Shown piece after piece: positions 1 through 8,749 of a stretch of 59,206 nucleotides of DNA. A program made the position numbers and the translations under genes. The stretch comes from an uncultured Pelagibacteraceae bacterium. Its GTDB lineage: Bacteria > Pseudomonadota > Alphaproteobacteria > Pelagibacterales > AG-422-B15. Location of the stretch: positions 1 through 59,206 of the forward strand of contig CABZIW010000006.1 in NCBI GenBank assembly GCA_902526005.1, given 5' to 3'. Each line of letters starts with the position of its first letter. Position 1 is the stretch's first letter. The notes beneath the pieces were generated by a model. That model was not told the DNA's origin, did no database searches, and saw only the letters and a list, made by a program, of their open reading frames with translations.

Positions 1-1326
1 ACCTCTAGGTATTATTGTAGCTTTATGTATTGGATCTGATGCAGATTGATTTAATGCAACAACAGCGTGACCTCCTTCGTGATAAGCGGTAAGTTCTTTT
101 TCTTCTTGGCTCATAACAAGAGATCTTCTTTCTGACCCCATCATTACTTTATCTTTAGCTTCTTCAAAATCTACCATAGTAACAATTTTTTTATTTTTTC
201 TTGCTGCCAACAATGCGGCTTCATTTACGATGTTAGCTAGATCTGCACCAGAAAAACCAGGTGTTCCCCTTGCTATTGTTCTAATGTCTACATCAGGCGC
301 GACAGAGATTTTTTTAATATGAACTTTCAGAATTGCTTCTCTGCCTAAGATATCTGGATTAGGAACAACAACCTGCCTGTCAAAACGACCTGGTCTTAAC
401 AGAGCCGGATCAAGTACATCTGGTCTGTTAGTTGCGGCAACCAAAATAATACCTTCCTGAGTATCAAATCCGTCCATTTCAACTAGAATCTGATTCAGTG
501 TCTGTTCTCTCTCATCATTACCGCCACCAAGGCCTGCTCCACGGCTTCTACCAACAGCATCGATTTCATCAATGAAAATTATACATGGCGCATTTCTTCT
601 TCCCTGCTCGAACATATCCCTAACTCGAGATGCTCCAACACCTACAAACATTTCAACGAAATCAGAACCCGAGATTGTAAAGAAAGGTACACCGGCCTCT
701 CCCGCTACAGCTCTAGCAAGCAATGTCTTTCCCGTTCCTGGAGGGCCAATAAGTAGGGCGCCTTTTGGAATCCTACCACCAAGTTTTTGAAATTTTCTTG
801 GATCCTTTAAAAACTCAACAATTTCAACAAGCTCCTCTTTTGCTTCATCTATTCCAGCCACATCATTAAAAGTAACTTTATTTTTATTTTCAGTAAGTAA
901 TTTGGCCTTGGATCTTCCAAATCCCATTGCTCCGCCTCTTCCGCCCTGCATCTGACGCATGAAAAAAATCCATACACCAATAAGTAAAAGCATTGGGAAC
1001 CAGGAAATTAGAACTCCAAGAAGTGACGGATAGCCGTCGTCTAGTGGTGCAGCTGAAATGTTTACACCTCTATCATTAAGTCTATCAACGAGTGTTGGGT
1101 CATTAGCAGCATAGGTTTTAAAAGATCTACCATCTTCAAAAGCACCATTGATATTATTACCTCGAATAATAACATCTTTAATTGAGCCAGCTTCAACTTC
1201 ATCTAAAAATTGTGAGTATGTTAAATCAACTGTATTTCTGTCACCGCTGGTGGTGCTAAATAAATTAAAAAGTCCAAAAACGATTAAAGCAATAAAGAGC
1301 CAAAGAACTATATTTCGTAAATTCAT
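1..1326 (-). CDS. ftsH: ATP-dependent zinc metalloprotease FtsH (C-terminus beyond the left edge)
   Basis: Membrane-anchored AAA+ protease that degrades misfolded membrane proteins and short-lived regulators. I translated it from the minus strand. An N-terminal membrane segment ([16 protein letters not shown]) is followed by a periplasmic domain, a second membrane segment, and an AAA module with Walker A GPPGTGKT, Walker B IIFIDEID and second-region-of-homology residues [18 protein letters not shown]. The zinc site HEGGH is visible near the edge; alphaproteobacterial FtsH commonly has G where others have A. The rest of the protease domain is cut off. The start is the ATG at 1326; an adjacent ATG at 1329 is equally possible. 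It is last in the tol-pal-tilS run, a common alphaproteobacterial arrangement. Confidence 0.97.
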   Translation of the reverse strand, partial: MNLRNIVLWLFIALIVFGLFNLFSTTSGDRNTVDLTYSQFLDEVEAGSIKDVIIRGNNINGAFEDGRSFKTYAANDPTLVDRLNDRGVNISAAPLDDGYPSLLGVLISWFPMLLLIGVWIFFMRQMQGGRGGAMGFGRSKAKLLTENKNKVTFNDVAGIDEAKEELVEIVEFLKDPRKFQKLGGRIPKGALLIGPPGTGKTLLARAVAGEAGVPFFTISGSDFVEMFVGVGASRVRDMFEQGRRNAPCIIFIDEIDAVGRSRGAGLGGGNDEREQTLNQILVEMDGFDTQEGIILVAATNRPDVLDPALLRPGRFDRQVVVPNPDILGREAILKVHIKKISVAPDVDIRTIARGTPGFSGADLANIVNEAALLAARKNKKIVTMVDFEEAKDKVMMGSERRSLVMSQEEKELTAYHEGGHAVVALNQSASDPIHKATIIPRG

Positions 1327-1421
1327 CATAATAAAGATATTGATATTATTAGATAATTACTATTTTTCAGCATACAAGAAAATATATCAATAAAATTTAA
1401 CATTATATTCAATAGCTTAGT

Positions 1422-2507
1422 CTAGTAATGCTCGATAAATTTTGTCCACTTTTTAGAAATGGCTAAATTTTGAGTCTTATTAGGTTTAGATATGTTGTTC
1501 TCAGACTGAATATTTACCACTCCCTTCTGCCCAACAAATGTGCAACTATTTAAGGTACGCTTAAAACTTTTTTCTTTCACAATTGAATTTATCAATTCTT
1601 GTACTGATCGCGATCTAGGCACTTTATTGCTTTTTCCAACAAATCTGCAAAGTTTTACAAGTACTCTATGTTGAATTTCTTCAGGTAAGTTTATAAATTC
1701 CTTAGACTTAAAACTAATAATTTTCTTTTGGTTGAATTTTACTTGTTCTTCTAAGTAATTACTAACTGCAGTATTAATTGCGGTATCTGCACTTTTTAAA
1801 TTCTTTAAGATGTTTTTAAACCTAACTTTACTGAGACCTTCATGTATTAATTGTTGAGATAACTTTCGAATACGAGACCTATCATACTTATTATTATAAT
1901 TCGTTCTGTCGTTTATATAAACTTGCTTTTGCTCTGATAAATACGCAATAAGAGATTTTTTTGAGTACTCGAGTAATGGCCTAACTAAAATTAAATTTGT
2001 ATTCTTATATCTAGATTTTACTTTCAATGATGAAAGTCCTTTTACCCCACTTCCCCTTATTAATCTCATTAAAAAATTTTCTATTTCGTCATCTAAATGA
2101 TGGCCTGTTAATAAGAATTTAATTTTTTTTATGTTACAATATTTTGATAAGGCCTCATATCGAAGTGTCCTTGCCTTTGAGAGGGTATTAGAGCTATTGA
2201 TCCTTTTTTTTAATTTAGTTGAGTAGAAGTTAATTTTATTCTTTTTTGCAATCTTTTCTAACCATACAATTTCTTTTGATGACTCTGCTCTAATTCCATG
2301 ATCAATACTTAATACAGTTAAATTAATATTATTATTTAATGCGTATCTATTAGACAAATGCATGAGTGCTAAACTATCTGGACCGCCAGAAACTGCTACA
2401 GCAATATCTGAATTTACTCGAAGTTCTCTCATCTTTGCTTCGAAATCTTGATTAGTTATTTTTACGACTTTTCTATGATTAATTGGCTTAACTAATTTCA
2501 CAGCCAT
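1422..2507 (-). CDS. tilS: tRNA(Ile)-lysidine synthetase TilS
   Basis: Converts the wobble cytidine of the CAU-anticodon tRNA-Ile to lysidine using ATP and lysine, so the tRNA reads AUA and is charged with isoleucine. The N-type ATP pyrophosphatase PP-loop SGGPDS is at residues 40-45, and the family signature GHHLDDEIENF is at about 135-145. The 361-residue length suits the short alphaproteobacterial form; the C-terminal half is lysine-rich and weakly conserved. The ATG start overlaps the end of cpoB by about 20 bases, so translation is probably coupled. A downstream Met (residue 26) is a possible alternative start. The product matters for the rpsU gene here, whose apparent start codon is AUA. 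Confidence 0.93.
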   Translation of the reverse strand: MAVKLVKPINHRKVVKITNQDFEAKMRELRVNSDIAVAVSGGPDSLALMHLSNRYALNNNINLTVLSIDHGIRAESSKEIVWLEKIAKKNKINFYSTKLKKRINSSNTLSKARTLRYEALSKYCNIKKIKFLLTGHHLDDEIENFLMRLIRGSGVKGLSSLKVKSRYKNTNLILVRPLLEYSKKSLIAYLSEQKQVYINDRTNYNNKYDRSRIRKLSQQLIHEGLSKVRFKNILKNLKSADTAINTAVSNYLEEQVKFNQKKIISFKSKEFINLPEEIQHRVLVKLCRFVGKSNKVPRSRSVQELINSIVKEKSFKRTLNSCTFVGQKGVVNIQSENNISKPNKTQNLAISKKWTKFIEHY

Positions 2508-3522
2508 TTTTTTCGATTTCTAGTTTACCCCTGTCTAATACAGCAGTATTTGCGTTTGGATAGGTATCTTTTAATTGTATAAAAGTTACACACCCTTGTT
2601 CCTTTTGATCCATATTAACTAAAGATATTCCGAGTTTTAAAAGTGCATCTGCAGCTTTTTTTGAGTCTGGATAAACTTGGTAAAGGCTTAAATAATTTTT
2701 AGCTGCGTCTTTATAATTTTCTCTAACATAATAAGTTTCTGCTAGCCAAAAGTTTGCATTACTTAATAGGCTAGTATCATTTCCGACAGTCATAAATTCT
2801 TGAAATGCCTTTTCAGCAAGTTCATAGTCACCTTGCTTGAGAAGACCCATTGCGTATTCATATTGACCTTTTTCATCTCCTTCAGGTAGTACCGCTAGTA
2901 CAATTTCTTGTTCTTCAAAAGCGACAATATTATCCTGAGAAATAGTATTTATTATTTCTTGCTCTTCCTCTTCATCAACATTTTTGATTTCAAATGGAGA
3001 AGCAGACTGCTCCTCTTCTGAAGACATATTTATTGTTCCAAGTGACTGAGGTTCTAAATTTACTTCCCCGCTCTTGTTACCTGCTAAGTTATTAGTTTGT
3101 GTTTCATCATTGGGTAACACCATAGATAATTGGTTTTTTTCTATACTTTCTGTTTTAGAATTTATATCGATAAACCTAAATTCAGTATCTTCTCTAAATG
3201 TATTAAAATTATTCACTGTAGATTGCATTGTAAATATCATTTCTTCGATTTTTGCTGTCAGTGATTGAACTTCATTTTGTAATTCAGCTATCTGAATAGA
3301 TTGTTTTGTAATAATTGATTGGTAATCATCAAGACTAACATTATTGCCAACGCCAGAGGTCGTTTTGCTAAATGTTGCCTTTTCAAGAACCTTTATTCTG
3401 CTTTCAATTGAGTCCAATTTTTGCAACAACTGACCTATATCTAGTTCTTCTGATTGAACATGGACAATCTGTACTAAAGAGATAAGAATAAAAAAGAAAA
3501 TAAATTGAATTCTTTTGAGCAT
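2488..3522 (-). CDS. cpoB: Cell division coordinator CpoB / YbgF (Tol-Pal associated TPR protein)
   Basis: Periplasmic partner of TolA that links outer-membrane constriction to septal peptidoglycan synthesis. I start it at the ATG at 3522; an in-frame TTG at 3534 also exists. It begins with a hydrophobic signal peptide (LKRIQFIFFFILISLVQIVHVQS). A coiled-coil trimerisation segment follows (roughly residues 25-110), then an acidic, low-complexity linker. Three TPR-like repeats close the protein, beginning at EYAMGLLKQGDYELAEKAF. Position after pal and before tilS is the usual one. The acidic linker (runs of E, D, Q) is longer than in E. coli. Confidence 0.9.
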   Translation of the reverse strand: MLKRIQFIFFFILISLVQIVHVQSEELDIGQLLQKLDSIESRIKVLEKATFSKTTSGVGNNVSLDDYQSIITKQSIQIAELQNEVQSLTAKIEEMIFTMQSTVNNFNTFREDTEFRFIDINSKTESIEKNQLSMVLPNDETQTNNLAGNKSGEVNLEPQSLGTINMSSEEEQSASPFEIKNVDEEEEQEIINTISQDNIVAFEEQEIVLAVLPEGDEKGQYEYAMGLLKQGDYELAEKAFQEFMTVGNDTSLLSNANFWLAETYYVRENYKDAAKNYLSLYQVYPDSKKAADALLKLGISLVNMDQKEQGCVTFIQLKDTYPNANTAVLDRGKLEIEKNGCEIS

Positions 3523-3594
3523 TAAATTAATCAAACCTAACCTTGATTAAAAGATTAAGCTTATCTTTTTGTCTAAAAAAAGGCGTCTTATAAA

Positions 3595-4113
3595 TTAGTT
3601 AGTTCTTACTGTTACAGAACGTCTATTTTGAGCCCATGCTTTATTATTAGATGCACTGTTAACTGGTCTTTCCTTACCAAAACTAATAGTAGTAATTCGA
3701 CTAGCGCTTATGCCTTGCGTCATTAAATAATCTTTAGCTGCATTCGCTCTTCTATCACCTAGGGCTAAGTTATATTCTCTTGTACCCCTTTCGTCAGCAT
3801 GACCTTCAATAGCAATAGTTACTGATCCATTTGCCTTTAACCATTTTGCTTGTTTAGCTAAAGTTGCCTGAGCTGCGCTTGTTAGTGAATAACTATCATA
3901 TGCAAAGAACACTCTGTCCGGCACATCAACAGCAAGCATTTCTACAGTATCAGTACCAACATAAACTCCATCTACGACTTCAACTTTAGATGCTGAACTT
4001 GATGATGATGATGTAGATGCAGTATCTTGTGGTGTTGTAGTACATGCAGCTAGAATGATTGCTGCAAAAGATAAAACTAAAAATCTATTTAAATTTTTAA
4101 ATGTTATTAACAT
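3595..4113 (-). CDS. pal: Peptidoglycan-associated lipoprotein Pal
   Basis: Outer-membrane lipoprotein that binds peptidoglycan and TolB and stabilises the envelope at the division site. The start is placed at the ATG at 4113, because GGGAG lies about 7 bases upstream and a lipoprotein signal peptide follows at once, with lipobox LAAC (Cys24). The longer reading from 4143 would put ten extra residues ahead of the signal. A Ser-rich linker leads to the OmpA-like domain, with the peptidoglycan-binding signature GHADERGTREYN and the conserved DRRANAAKDYL helix. At 172 residues it has the normal length. Confidence 0.96.
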   Translation of the reverse strand: MLITFKNLNRFLVLSFAAIILAACTTTPQDTASTSSSSSSASKVEVVDGVYVGTDTVEMLAVDVPDRVFFAYDSYSLTSAAQATLAKQAKWLKANGSVTIAIEGHADERGTREYNLALGDRRANAAKDYLMTQGISASRITTISFGKERPVNSASNNKAWAQNRRSVTVRTN

Positions 4114-4200
4114 TATAAACTCCCGTAATATTTGATCGCCCAAGTCCTAGTACTTTATTAATTTAAGTTACGCAAGTCTATAATAAAATAGCTGCGAATT

Positions 4201-4224
4201 GACTAAAATGGTCCTATTTTAGTC
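4201..4224 (-). other. 9-bp stem-loop between tolB and pal
   Basis: GACTAAAAT (4201-4209) pairs perfectly with ATTTTAGTC (4216-4224) around a six-base loop, ten bases after the tolB stop. On the transcribed strand no T-run follows, so it does not look like an intrinsic terminator. An mRNA-stability or processing element between tolB and the highly expressed pal is plausible, but this is inferred from position only. Confidence 0.5.
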
Positions 4225-4234
4225 GAAAAATTGC

Positions 4235-5557
4235 CTATTGTATCAATTTCGACCACGACGGGTCTGACGCATCAACTGGAGTTTCAAGCTTTCTCTCATT
4301 AAATCCTGTAAGATCAATTGACCAGATTGCTGAGGAATGGCCCTGACCTGCGTCATTAGACTTAGTTTCTCTATAAAATATCAAAACTCTTCCATTAGAG
4401 GACCAAGAAGGAGCCTCTTGATACCAATTTTCAGTTAAAAGTCTCTCTCCAGTTCCATCTGTTCTCATAACTCCAATAAAATATTGTCCCTGAAAATTTT
4501 TTGTAAAAGCAATGAGATCACCTCTTGGTGACCATACAGGTGTAGCATAATTACCTGTTCCTTTTGAAATTCTTTTTTGGTTTCTGCCATTACTATCCAT
4601 TACATAAATTTGTTGCGATCCGCCTCTATCAGAGTTGAATGTAATTCTTTTTCCATCTGGAGAATAGCTTGGTGATGTATCAATTGCGGGGCTGTCTGTT
4701 AACCTTTCAACTACTCTGGAAACTAAATCCATTACATATATGTCAGAATTACCTTCTCTAGCTAAACTCATGATGATCTTATTTCCATCTGGAGAAAAAC
4801 GTGGTGCGAATGTCATACCAGGAAAGTCTCCTACCACTTCTTGAATACCTGTTTGGATGTTTAATAAATATACTCGCGGAAGATTTTTAAAATAAGACAA
4901 ATAAGTGATCTCTTGTCTTACTGGATTAAATCTTGGTGTCAAAACAAGTTCTTTACCTGTAGTCAAAAATTTATGATTTGCTCCGTCCTGGTCCATTATC
5001 GCAAGTTTCTTAATGCGTTTATTTTTTGGTCCTTCTTCAGCGACATAAACTATTCTGGTATCGAAGTAGCCCTGCTCACCAGTTAGGCGCTCATAAATCT
5101 TATCTGCAATCATGTGACTAATTCTTCTCCAATTTTCAATTGTCGTAATTAAGACAAGTCCCTCGATTTCCTTTTCTGCTAGTGTATCCCAAAGTCTGAA
5201 CTCTACTCGAAGCCTTTCATTTTCAATTGATAGTTCTCCTGTTAATAAGCCCTGAGCCTTTATCAATCTCCAATCAGCAAAACGTGGATTTAAATGCATA
5301 GCTCTATTTTTTTGAATAAATGCATTTTCATCTACAGATAAAAATAATCCACTTCTCTCTAAATCATCAGCTATAACTTTACGGATGTTTGATGGTATAT
5401 TTTGATCCTCCAAAATACTATCGGTATCATGAAAAAATTCAGTAATGGCAATTGGTAGAGGTTCTCTATTACCCTCAGTAATATCAATTTCAATGATAGC
5501 AAATGAAATAGATGAAAAATGAAGAGCTATTACGATATATAAAAGTATTTTTTTCAT
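4235..5557 (-). CDS. tolB: Tol-Pal system protein TolB
   Basis: Periplasmic beta-propeller protein that shuttles between Pal and TolA to recycle Pal during constriction. The start ATG is preceded by GAGG about 9 bases away. Residues 1-20 form a Sec signal peptide. The N-terminal TolB domain (about 25-160) is followed by a six-bladed propeller with repeated WD40-like PD40 motifs such as [31 protein letters not shown] and [15 protein letters not shown]. Its length of 440 residues is standard. It sits 6 bases after tolA, in operon order tolQ-R-A-B. Confidence 0.97.
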   Translation of the reverse strand: MKKILLYIVIALHFSSISFAIIEIDITEGNREPLPIAITEFFHDTDSILEDQNIPSNIRKVIADDLERSGLFLSVDENAFIQKNRAMHLNPRFADWRLIKAQGLLTGELSIENERLRVEFRLWDTLAEKEIEGLVLITTIENWRRISHMIADKIYERLTGEQGYFDTRIVYVAEEGPKNKRIKKLAIMDQDGANHKFLTTGKELVLTPRFNPVRQEITYLSYFKNLPRVYLLNIQTGIQEVVGDFPGMTFAPRFSPDGNKIIMSLAREGNSDIYVMDLVSRVVERLTDSPAIDTSPSYSPDGKRITFNSDRGGSQQIYVMDSNGRNQKRISKGTGNYATPVWSPRGDLIAFTKNFQGQYFIGVMRTDGTGERLLTENWYQEAPSWSSNGRVLIFYRETKSNDAGQGHSSAIWSIDLTGFNERKLETPVDASDPSWSKLIQ

Positions 5558-5563
5558 AATAAA

Positions 5564-6376
5564 TTATCCTCTTAGTATCTCTCTAGGATCAAAATTCAAC
5601 TGTAAATTTTTCCAATTGTCATATCTTTCAACATCTGGAACTTTTATAGGATCACAACGTCTTACAGCTCTAAGGGCACTTTCAGCAAGAGTTCTAAAAT
5701 ATTTTTCGCTAGGCTTATTCATCCTTTCGTGCTGAACAACCTCTGGGGGTTTAAGTAAGGAACCATCTGTATTTAAATAAATCTTGATTTTAACAATCAT
5801 TGTATCATCATATGGAATTCCAAGAGGAATGCTCCAGCATTGCATGAATTGAGCTCTAATAGCATCCTCCTCTGATAAAGTTAGTCGTTTGTCGAGACTG
5901 GGTGTTGAGTCTAACGCTTCATAATCTTTTTCTATAATTTCTTCTGGATTATCCATTTTTGTATCTTTTTGTTTATCGATTAACTCAGCTAATTTAAGAG
6001 GATCAAATTTGTCTTTTTTCTTTACTTCAGGTTTTCGTACAGGCATGTTTTGTATCATTTTTTCTTCTAATTTTGTCTTTTCAATTTTTTCTTCATCGCT
6101 CGGATCTTTTACTTTTTCGTTGGATTTCTCATCTTTAGGTTTACTAATTGGCTGGTTTAATTTTGTTTCTTCCTTCTTTTTTTCAATTGGTTCTTTCTGT
6201 TCTTCAATTTTTTTACTAATTTGTGGGACATTTGTTTTTTCTGCAATTTCTATTAATTCAACTTGTATGACCGGCGGCATTTCCAAATCATTATTATTAA
6301 ATAATGGCAAAGATAAGACCGTGAATAAAAGTATAAAAACGTGTAGAAATATTGACCCTAAAACAGAAACTCTCAT
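5564..6376 (-). CDS. tolA: TolA, envelope-spanning Tol-Pal protein
   Basis: Inner-membrane-anchored protein that transmits proton-motive energy from TolQR to Pal and TolB. One transmembrane helix near the N-terminus (about residues 6-25) is followed by a Lys/Glu-rich helical stalk (about 45-160; for example EKKKEETKLNQPISKPK). A compact C-terminal domain of about 110 residues follows, with MQCWSIPLGIPYDD and ALRAVRRCDP. At 270 residues the stalk is short compared with E. coli (421) but usual for compact alphaproteobacteria. Confidence 0.92.
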   Translation of the reverse strand: MRVSVLGSIFLHVFILLFTVLSLPLFNNNDLEMPPVIQVELIEIAEKTNVPQISKKIEEQKEPIEKKKEETKLNQPISKPKDEKSNEKVKDPSDEEKIEKTKLEEKMIQNMPVRKPEVKKKDKFDPLKLAELIDKQKDTKMDNPEEIIEKDYEALDSTPSLDKRLTLSEEDAIRAQFMQCWSIPLGIPYDDTMIVKIKIYLNTDGSLLKPPEVVQHERMNKPSEKYFRTLAESALRAVRRCDPIKVPDVERYDNWKNLQLNFDPREILRG

Positions 6377-6392
6377 ATATAAATAGCTTTAA

Positions 6393-6797
6393 TTATTTAC
6401 TTAATGGCTTAGTAATCAAAGCAACTTTAGTAAAACCAGAACCAGATAGCTCACCTAAAACCATCATTATCTGTCCATAATCAATTGCTTCATCTCCTCT
6501 AACATAAATTTTTGTATCTAGCCTATTTTCTGTTATTGCTTTCATTTTTGGAACTAGTTCGGAAATTCCTATCTCGGTCTCTTGAATAAATATATTACCG
6601 CTCGCATCAATTGTTACCTCAAGTGGTTCATTGTCAGATTGTAAAGTATCAGCATTTGTTTCAGGTAAATCAACCTGAACTCCTACTGTTAACAAAGGAG
6701 CGGTTACCATAAAAATAATTAATAAAACCAACATTACATCAACAAATGGTGTTACGTTAATTTCACTGAATGGTTTTGATCGAGTGTTACGTGTCAC
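6393..6797 (-). CDS. tolR: TolR, ExbD/TolR-family biopolymer transport protein
   Basis: Proton-channel subunit that works with TolQ to energise TolA. The family signature lies at the N-terminus: SEINVTPFVDVMLVLLIIF, with the proton-carrying Asp in the single membrane helix. A periplasmic domain follows. The start is GTG at 6797; no strong ribosome-binding site is visible, and the gene lies 13 bases after tolQ, so coupling is likely. The 134-residue length is typical. Confidence 0.95.
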   Translation of the reverse strand: MTRNTRSKPFSEINVTPFVDVMLVLLIIFMVTAPLLTVGVQVDLPETNADTLQSDNEPLEVTIDASGNIFIQETEIGISELVPKMKAITENRLDTKIYVRGDEAIDYGQIMMVLGELSGSGFTKVALITKPLSK

Positions 6798-6810
6798 TAT
6801 TTAAAAATTT

Positions 6811-7515
6811 CTATTTCGAACTCAAGCCTCTTGAGAAAATGACATTAAAATGTTCTTTAAATCGATACATTCTTGCATTTTCATCATTCACCTGACTAGT
6901 AAATATATTGTAGGCTATAACAGCTGGTATTGCTGCTAATAAACCTAGAGCTGTTGCGAATAATGCTTCAGCTATTCCAGGAGCAACTACTGCAAGGGAG
7001 GTATTTCTTGAAATAGCAATAGATTGAAAAGAATTCATTATACCCCAGACCGTTCCAAATAATCCAATAAATGGTGTCGTAGCTCCTATTGTTGCCAAAT
7101 AACTAAAGTATTCGGATAGCTTCTCATTTTGAAAATCTATTGCTGCCTCCATAACACGATTTAATCTATCAACTAAACTATCTATTTTTTTTGTAGTTTC
7201 CTGATTAGACTTTTCAATCTCATCAACAGCTTCATTGAAAACATACTTAATTGGACTTTCTGGTAATTCTCTCGTGCTACTCGTGATTTCTTTTATTGAT
7301 CTTCCCGACCAAAATTCTTCCTCAAACTGCTTACTGATTTCTTTTAAAGAACGAAATAAACGAATTTTATGAATGATTATTGTCCATGAGAAAATAGAAG
7401 AAGCAAACAGAATTAGAATTACCAGCTTTACGACAATATCCGCTCTAAAAAAAAGTGAAATTAATGTAAACTCATCGTTTACTTGGCTAACACTTACTAA
7501 ATCTTCGTTTTCCAT
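6811..7515 (-). CDS. tolQ: TolQ, MotA/TolQ/ExbB proton channel protein
   Basis: Inner-membrane channel subunit that converts proton motive force into TolA movement. Three membrane segments are visible: one near the N-terminus (IVVKLVILILFASSIFSWTII), and two in the C-terminal half around GATTPFIGLFGTVWGIMNSF and ALFATALGLLAAIPAVIAYN, which are the family signature regions. I use ATG at 7515; a TTG three codons upstream is also open. It is first in the tol operon here, without the ybgC thioesterase gene that usually precedes it. Confidence 0.95.
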   Translation of the reverse strand: MENEDLVSVSQVNDEFTLISLFFRADIVVKLVILILFASSIFSWTIIIHKIRLFRSLKEISKQFEEEFWSGRSIKEITSSTRELPESPIKYVFNEAVDEIEKSNQETTKKIDSLVDRLNRVMEAAIDFQNEKLSEYFSYLATIGATTPFIGLFGTVWGIMNSFQSIAISRNTSLAVVAPGIAEALFATALGLLAAIPAVIAYNIFTSQVNDENARMYRFKEHFNVIFSRGLSSK

Positions 7516-7558
7516 AATTTTCAATTATTATTAAATATTGTCTTAATTAGGGCAAATC

Positions 7559-7939
7559 CTAAAGCCCTTTTTTACTATTAATTAATATTCGATAAAGTTC
7601 TATAAAATCGTCAAGTTTCAAAACACAAAGTGAGTCCCCTGTTGCCTCTCGATTTCTTCTCGTTATAACAATCGGCATTGAGTCTGATTTAGATGTTTCA
7701 ATATTTTCGCATACTTGTCTCATTGACTCATGAATTTTGAACTTTTCAGTTCTTTTAGCTTCGACGTATATATGAGGAGTATTTTTTAAATCACTACCTC
7801 CAGAAGATTTGATAGCACCACCACCTGACAAAGGCATACGTTGAACTTTATCTTCTCCATTAAAAATCTTTTCATTAAAGTACTTCGCAAGCTCTCTCTC
7901 GTATCCATCACCTTTTCTTTTTGGAGAACTACCTGGCAT
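7559..7939 (-). CDS. Small PD-(D/E)XK nuclease, Holliday-junction-resolvase-like
   Basis: A 126-residue protein with the layout of Hjc-type and phage-type PD-(D/E)XK resolvases. The GYEREL helix (Glu14/Glu16) comes first, then a Gly/Ser-rich loop RMPLSGGGAIKSSGG. Asp50 lies nine residues before Glu60-Ala-Lys62 (motif D-x9-ExK), followed by a helix with KIHESMRQVCENI and a strand PIVITRRNR. A closing LDDFIELY helix resembles phage nucleases of this group. The metal-binding residues are intact. It lies between yebC and tolQ on the same strand, a position that holds ruvCAB and ybgC in many proteobacteria. A role as junction resolvase is inferred; a phage-derived endonuclease is the alternative. 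Confidence 0.7.
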   Translation of the reverse strand: MPGSSPKRKGDGYERELAKYFNEKIFNGEDKVQRMPLSGGGAIKSSGGSDLKNTPHIYVEAKRTEKFKIHESMRQVCENIETSKSDSMPIVITRRNREATGDSLCVLKLDDFIELYRILINSKKGL

Positions 7940-8005
7940 AAAGCGAATCAGAATTACTTAATAATTTAAGATTAATTCATATAATTTTTTTTGAAAGTGA
8001 ATAAA

Positions 8006-8749
8006 TTAAGCAAACTTTGCTAATTCTTCGTCTGATGCCTCAAAATTTGAAAAGACTTGTTGAACATCCTCGTCATTATCAAGTTCATTGAGCAAGTTAA
8101 TAAGGGATTTAAGTTTATCTCCCTCAATTGCTACATACGTAACAGGTTTCCATTGGAAACCTGATGATACAGGTTCACCAAATTTTTTATCTAAATAATT
8201 ATATAAATTTGATAGAGTTTCCGGCGTGGATACTGCTTCATAAGTATCTTCTTCGATAAAACAATCTTCAGCTCCACCCTCAATTGAAAAGTTGAAAAAA
8301 TCTTCTTCACTTGTCACGTCTTTGTTGTAACGTACAAAACCATAATGATTAAATGCATGGGAGACTGAACCTGTTTCGCCCATTGAACCTCCAAATTTTT
8401 GAAATGCAGATCTTACATTTGACGCTGTTCTATTTCGATTATCTGTAAGTGCCTCGACAATTATCGACGTTCCGTTTGGACCAAATCCTTCGTACCTCAT
8501 TTGATCATAGTTAACAGTATCTTTATCCAAAGATTTTTTTATGGCTCTATCAATATTTTCCTTTGGGAAACTTGAGGCTTTTGCTAATTGTATAGCTGAT
8601 CTTAATCTCGCATTTTGATCAGGATCAGGTACGCCCAACTTAGCTGCTACTGTAATTTCCTTTGAAAGTTTAGAAAATAAACTGGCTCTCTTTTTATCTT
8701 GTGCACCTTTACGGTACATAATGTTTTTAAATTTAGAGTGGCCTGCCAT
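8006..8749 (-). CDS. yebC: YebC/TACO1-family regulator
   Basis: Family described both as DNA-binding transcriptional regulators and as translation factors that relieve ribosome stalling at proline-rich sequences. The N-terminal signature is MAGHSKFKNIMYRKGAQDKKR, close to the usual AGHSKWANIKHRK form. The YEGFGPNGTSIIVEALTDNRNRTASNVR block (about residues 82-108) and an acidic C-terminal domain ending in DDEDVQQVFSNFE are also present. The 247-residue length is normal. Its ATG abuts the stop of ymdB. In many relatives it precedes ruvC, which is absent here. Confidence 0.95.
   Translation of the reverse strand: MAGHSKFKNIMYRKGAQDKKRASLFSKLSKEITVAAKLGVPDPDQNARLRSAIQLAKASSFPKENIDRAIKKSLDKDTVNYDQMRYEGFGPNGTSIIVEALTDNRNRTASNVRSAFQKFGGSMGETGSVSHAFNHYGFVRYNKDVTSEEDFFNFSIEGGAEDCFIEEDTYEAVSTPETLSNLYNYLDKKFGEPVSSGFQWKPVTYVAIEGDKLKSLINLLNELDNDEDVQQVFSNFEASDEELAKFA

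Noticed and set aside
572-1393. Plus-strand reading frames over ftsH
   Set aside because: They are antisense to a clear FtsH reading frame, have no recognisable domain and no ribosome-binding site.
4114-4143. Ten-residue extension of Pal
   Set aside because: The ATG at 4113 has GGGAG at the right distance and the signal peptide starts there.
6009-6386. 125-residue Ser/Phe-rich plus-strand frame
   Set aside because: It is the complement of the Lys/Glu-rich TolA stalk; low-complexity coding on one strand leaves the other open by chance.
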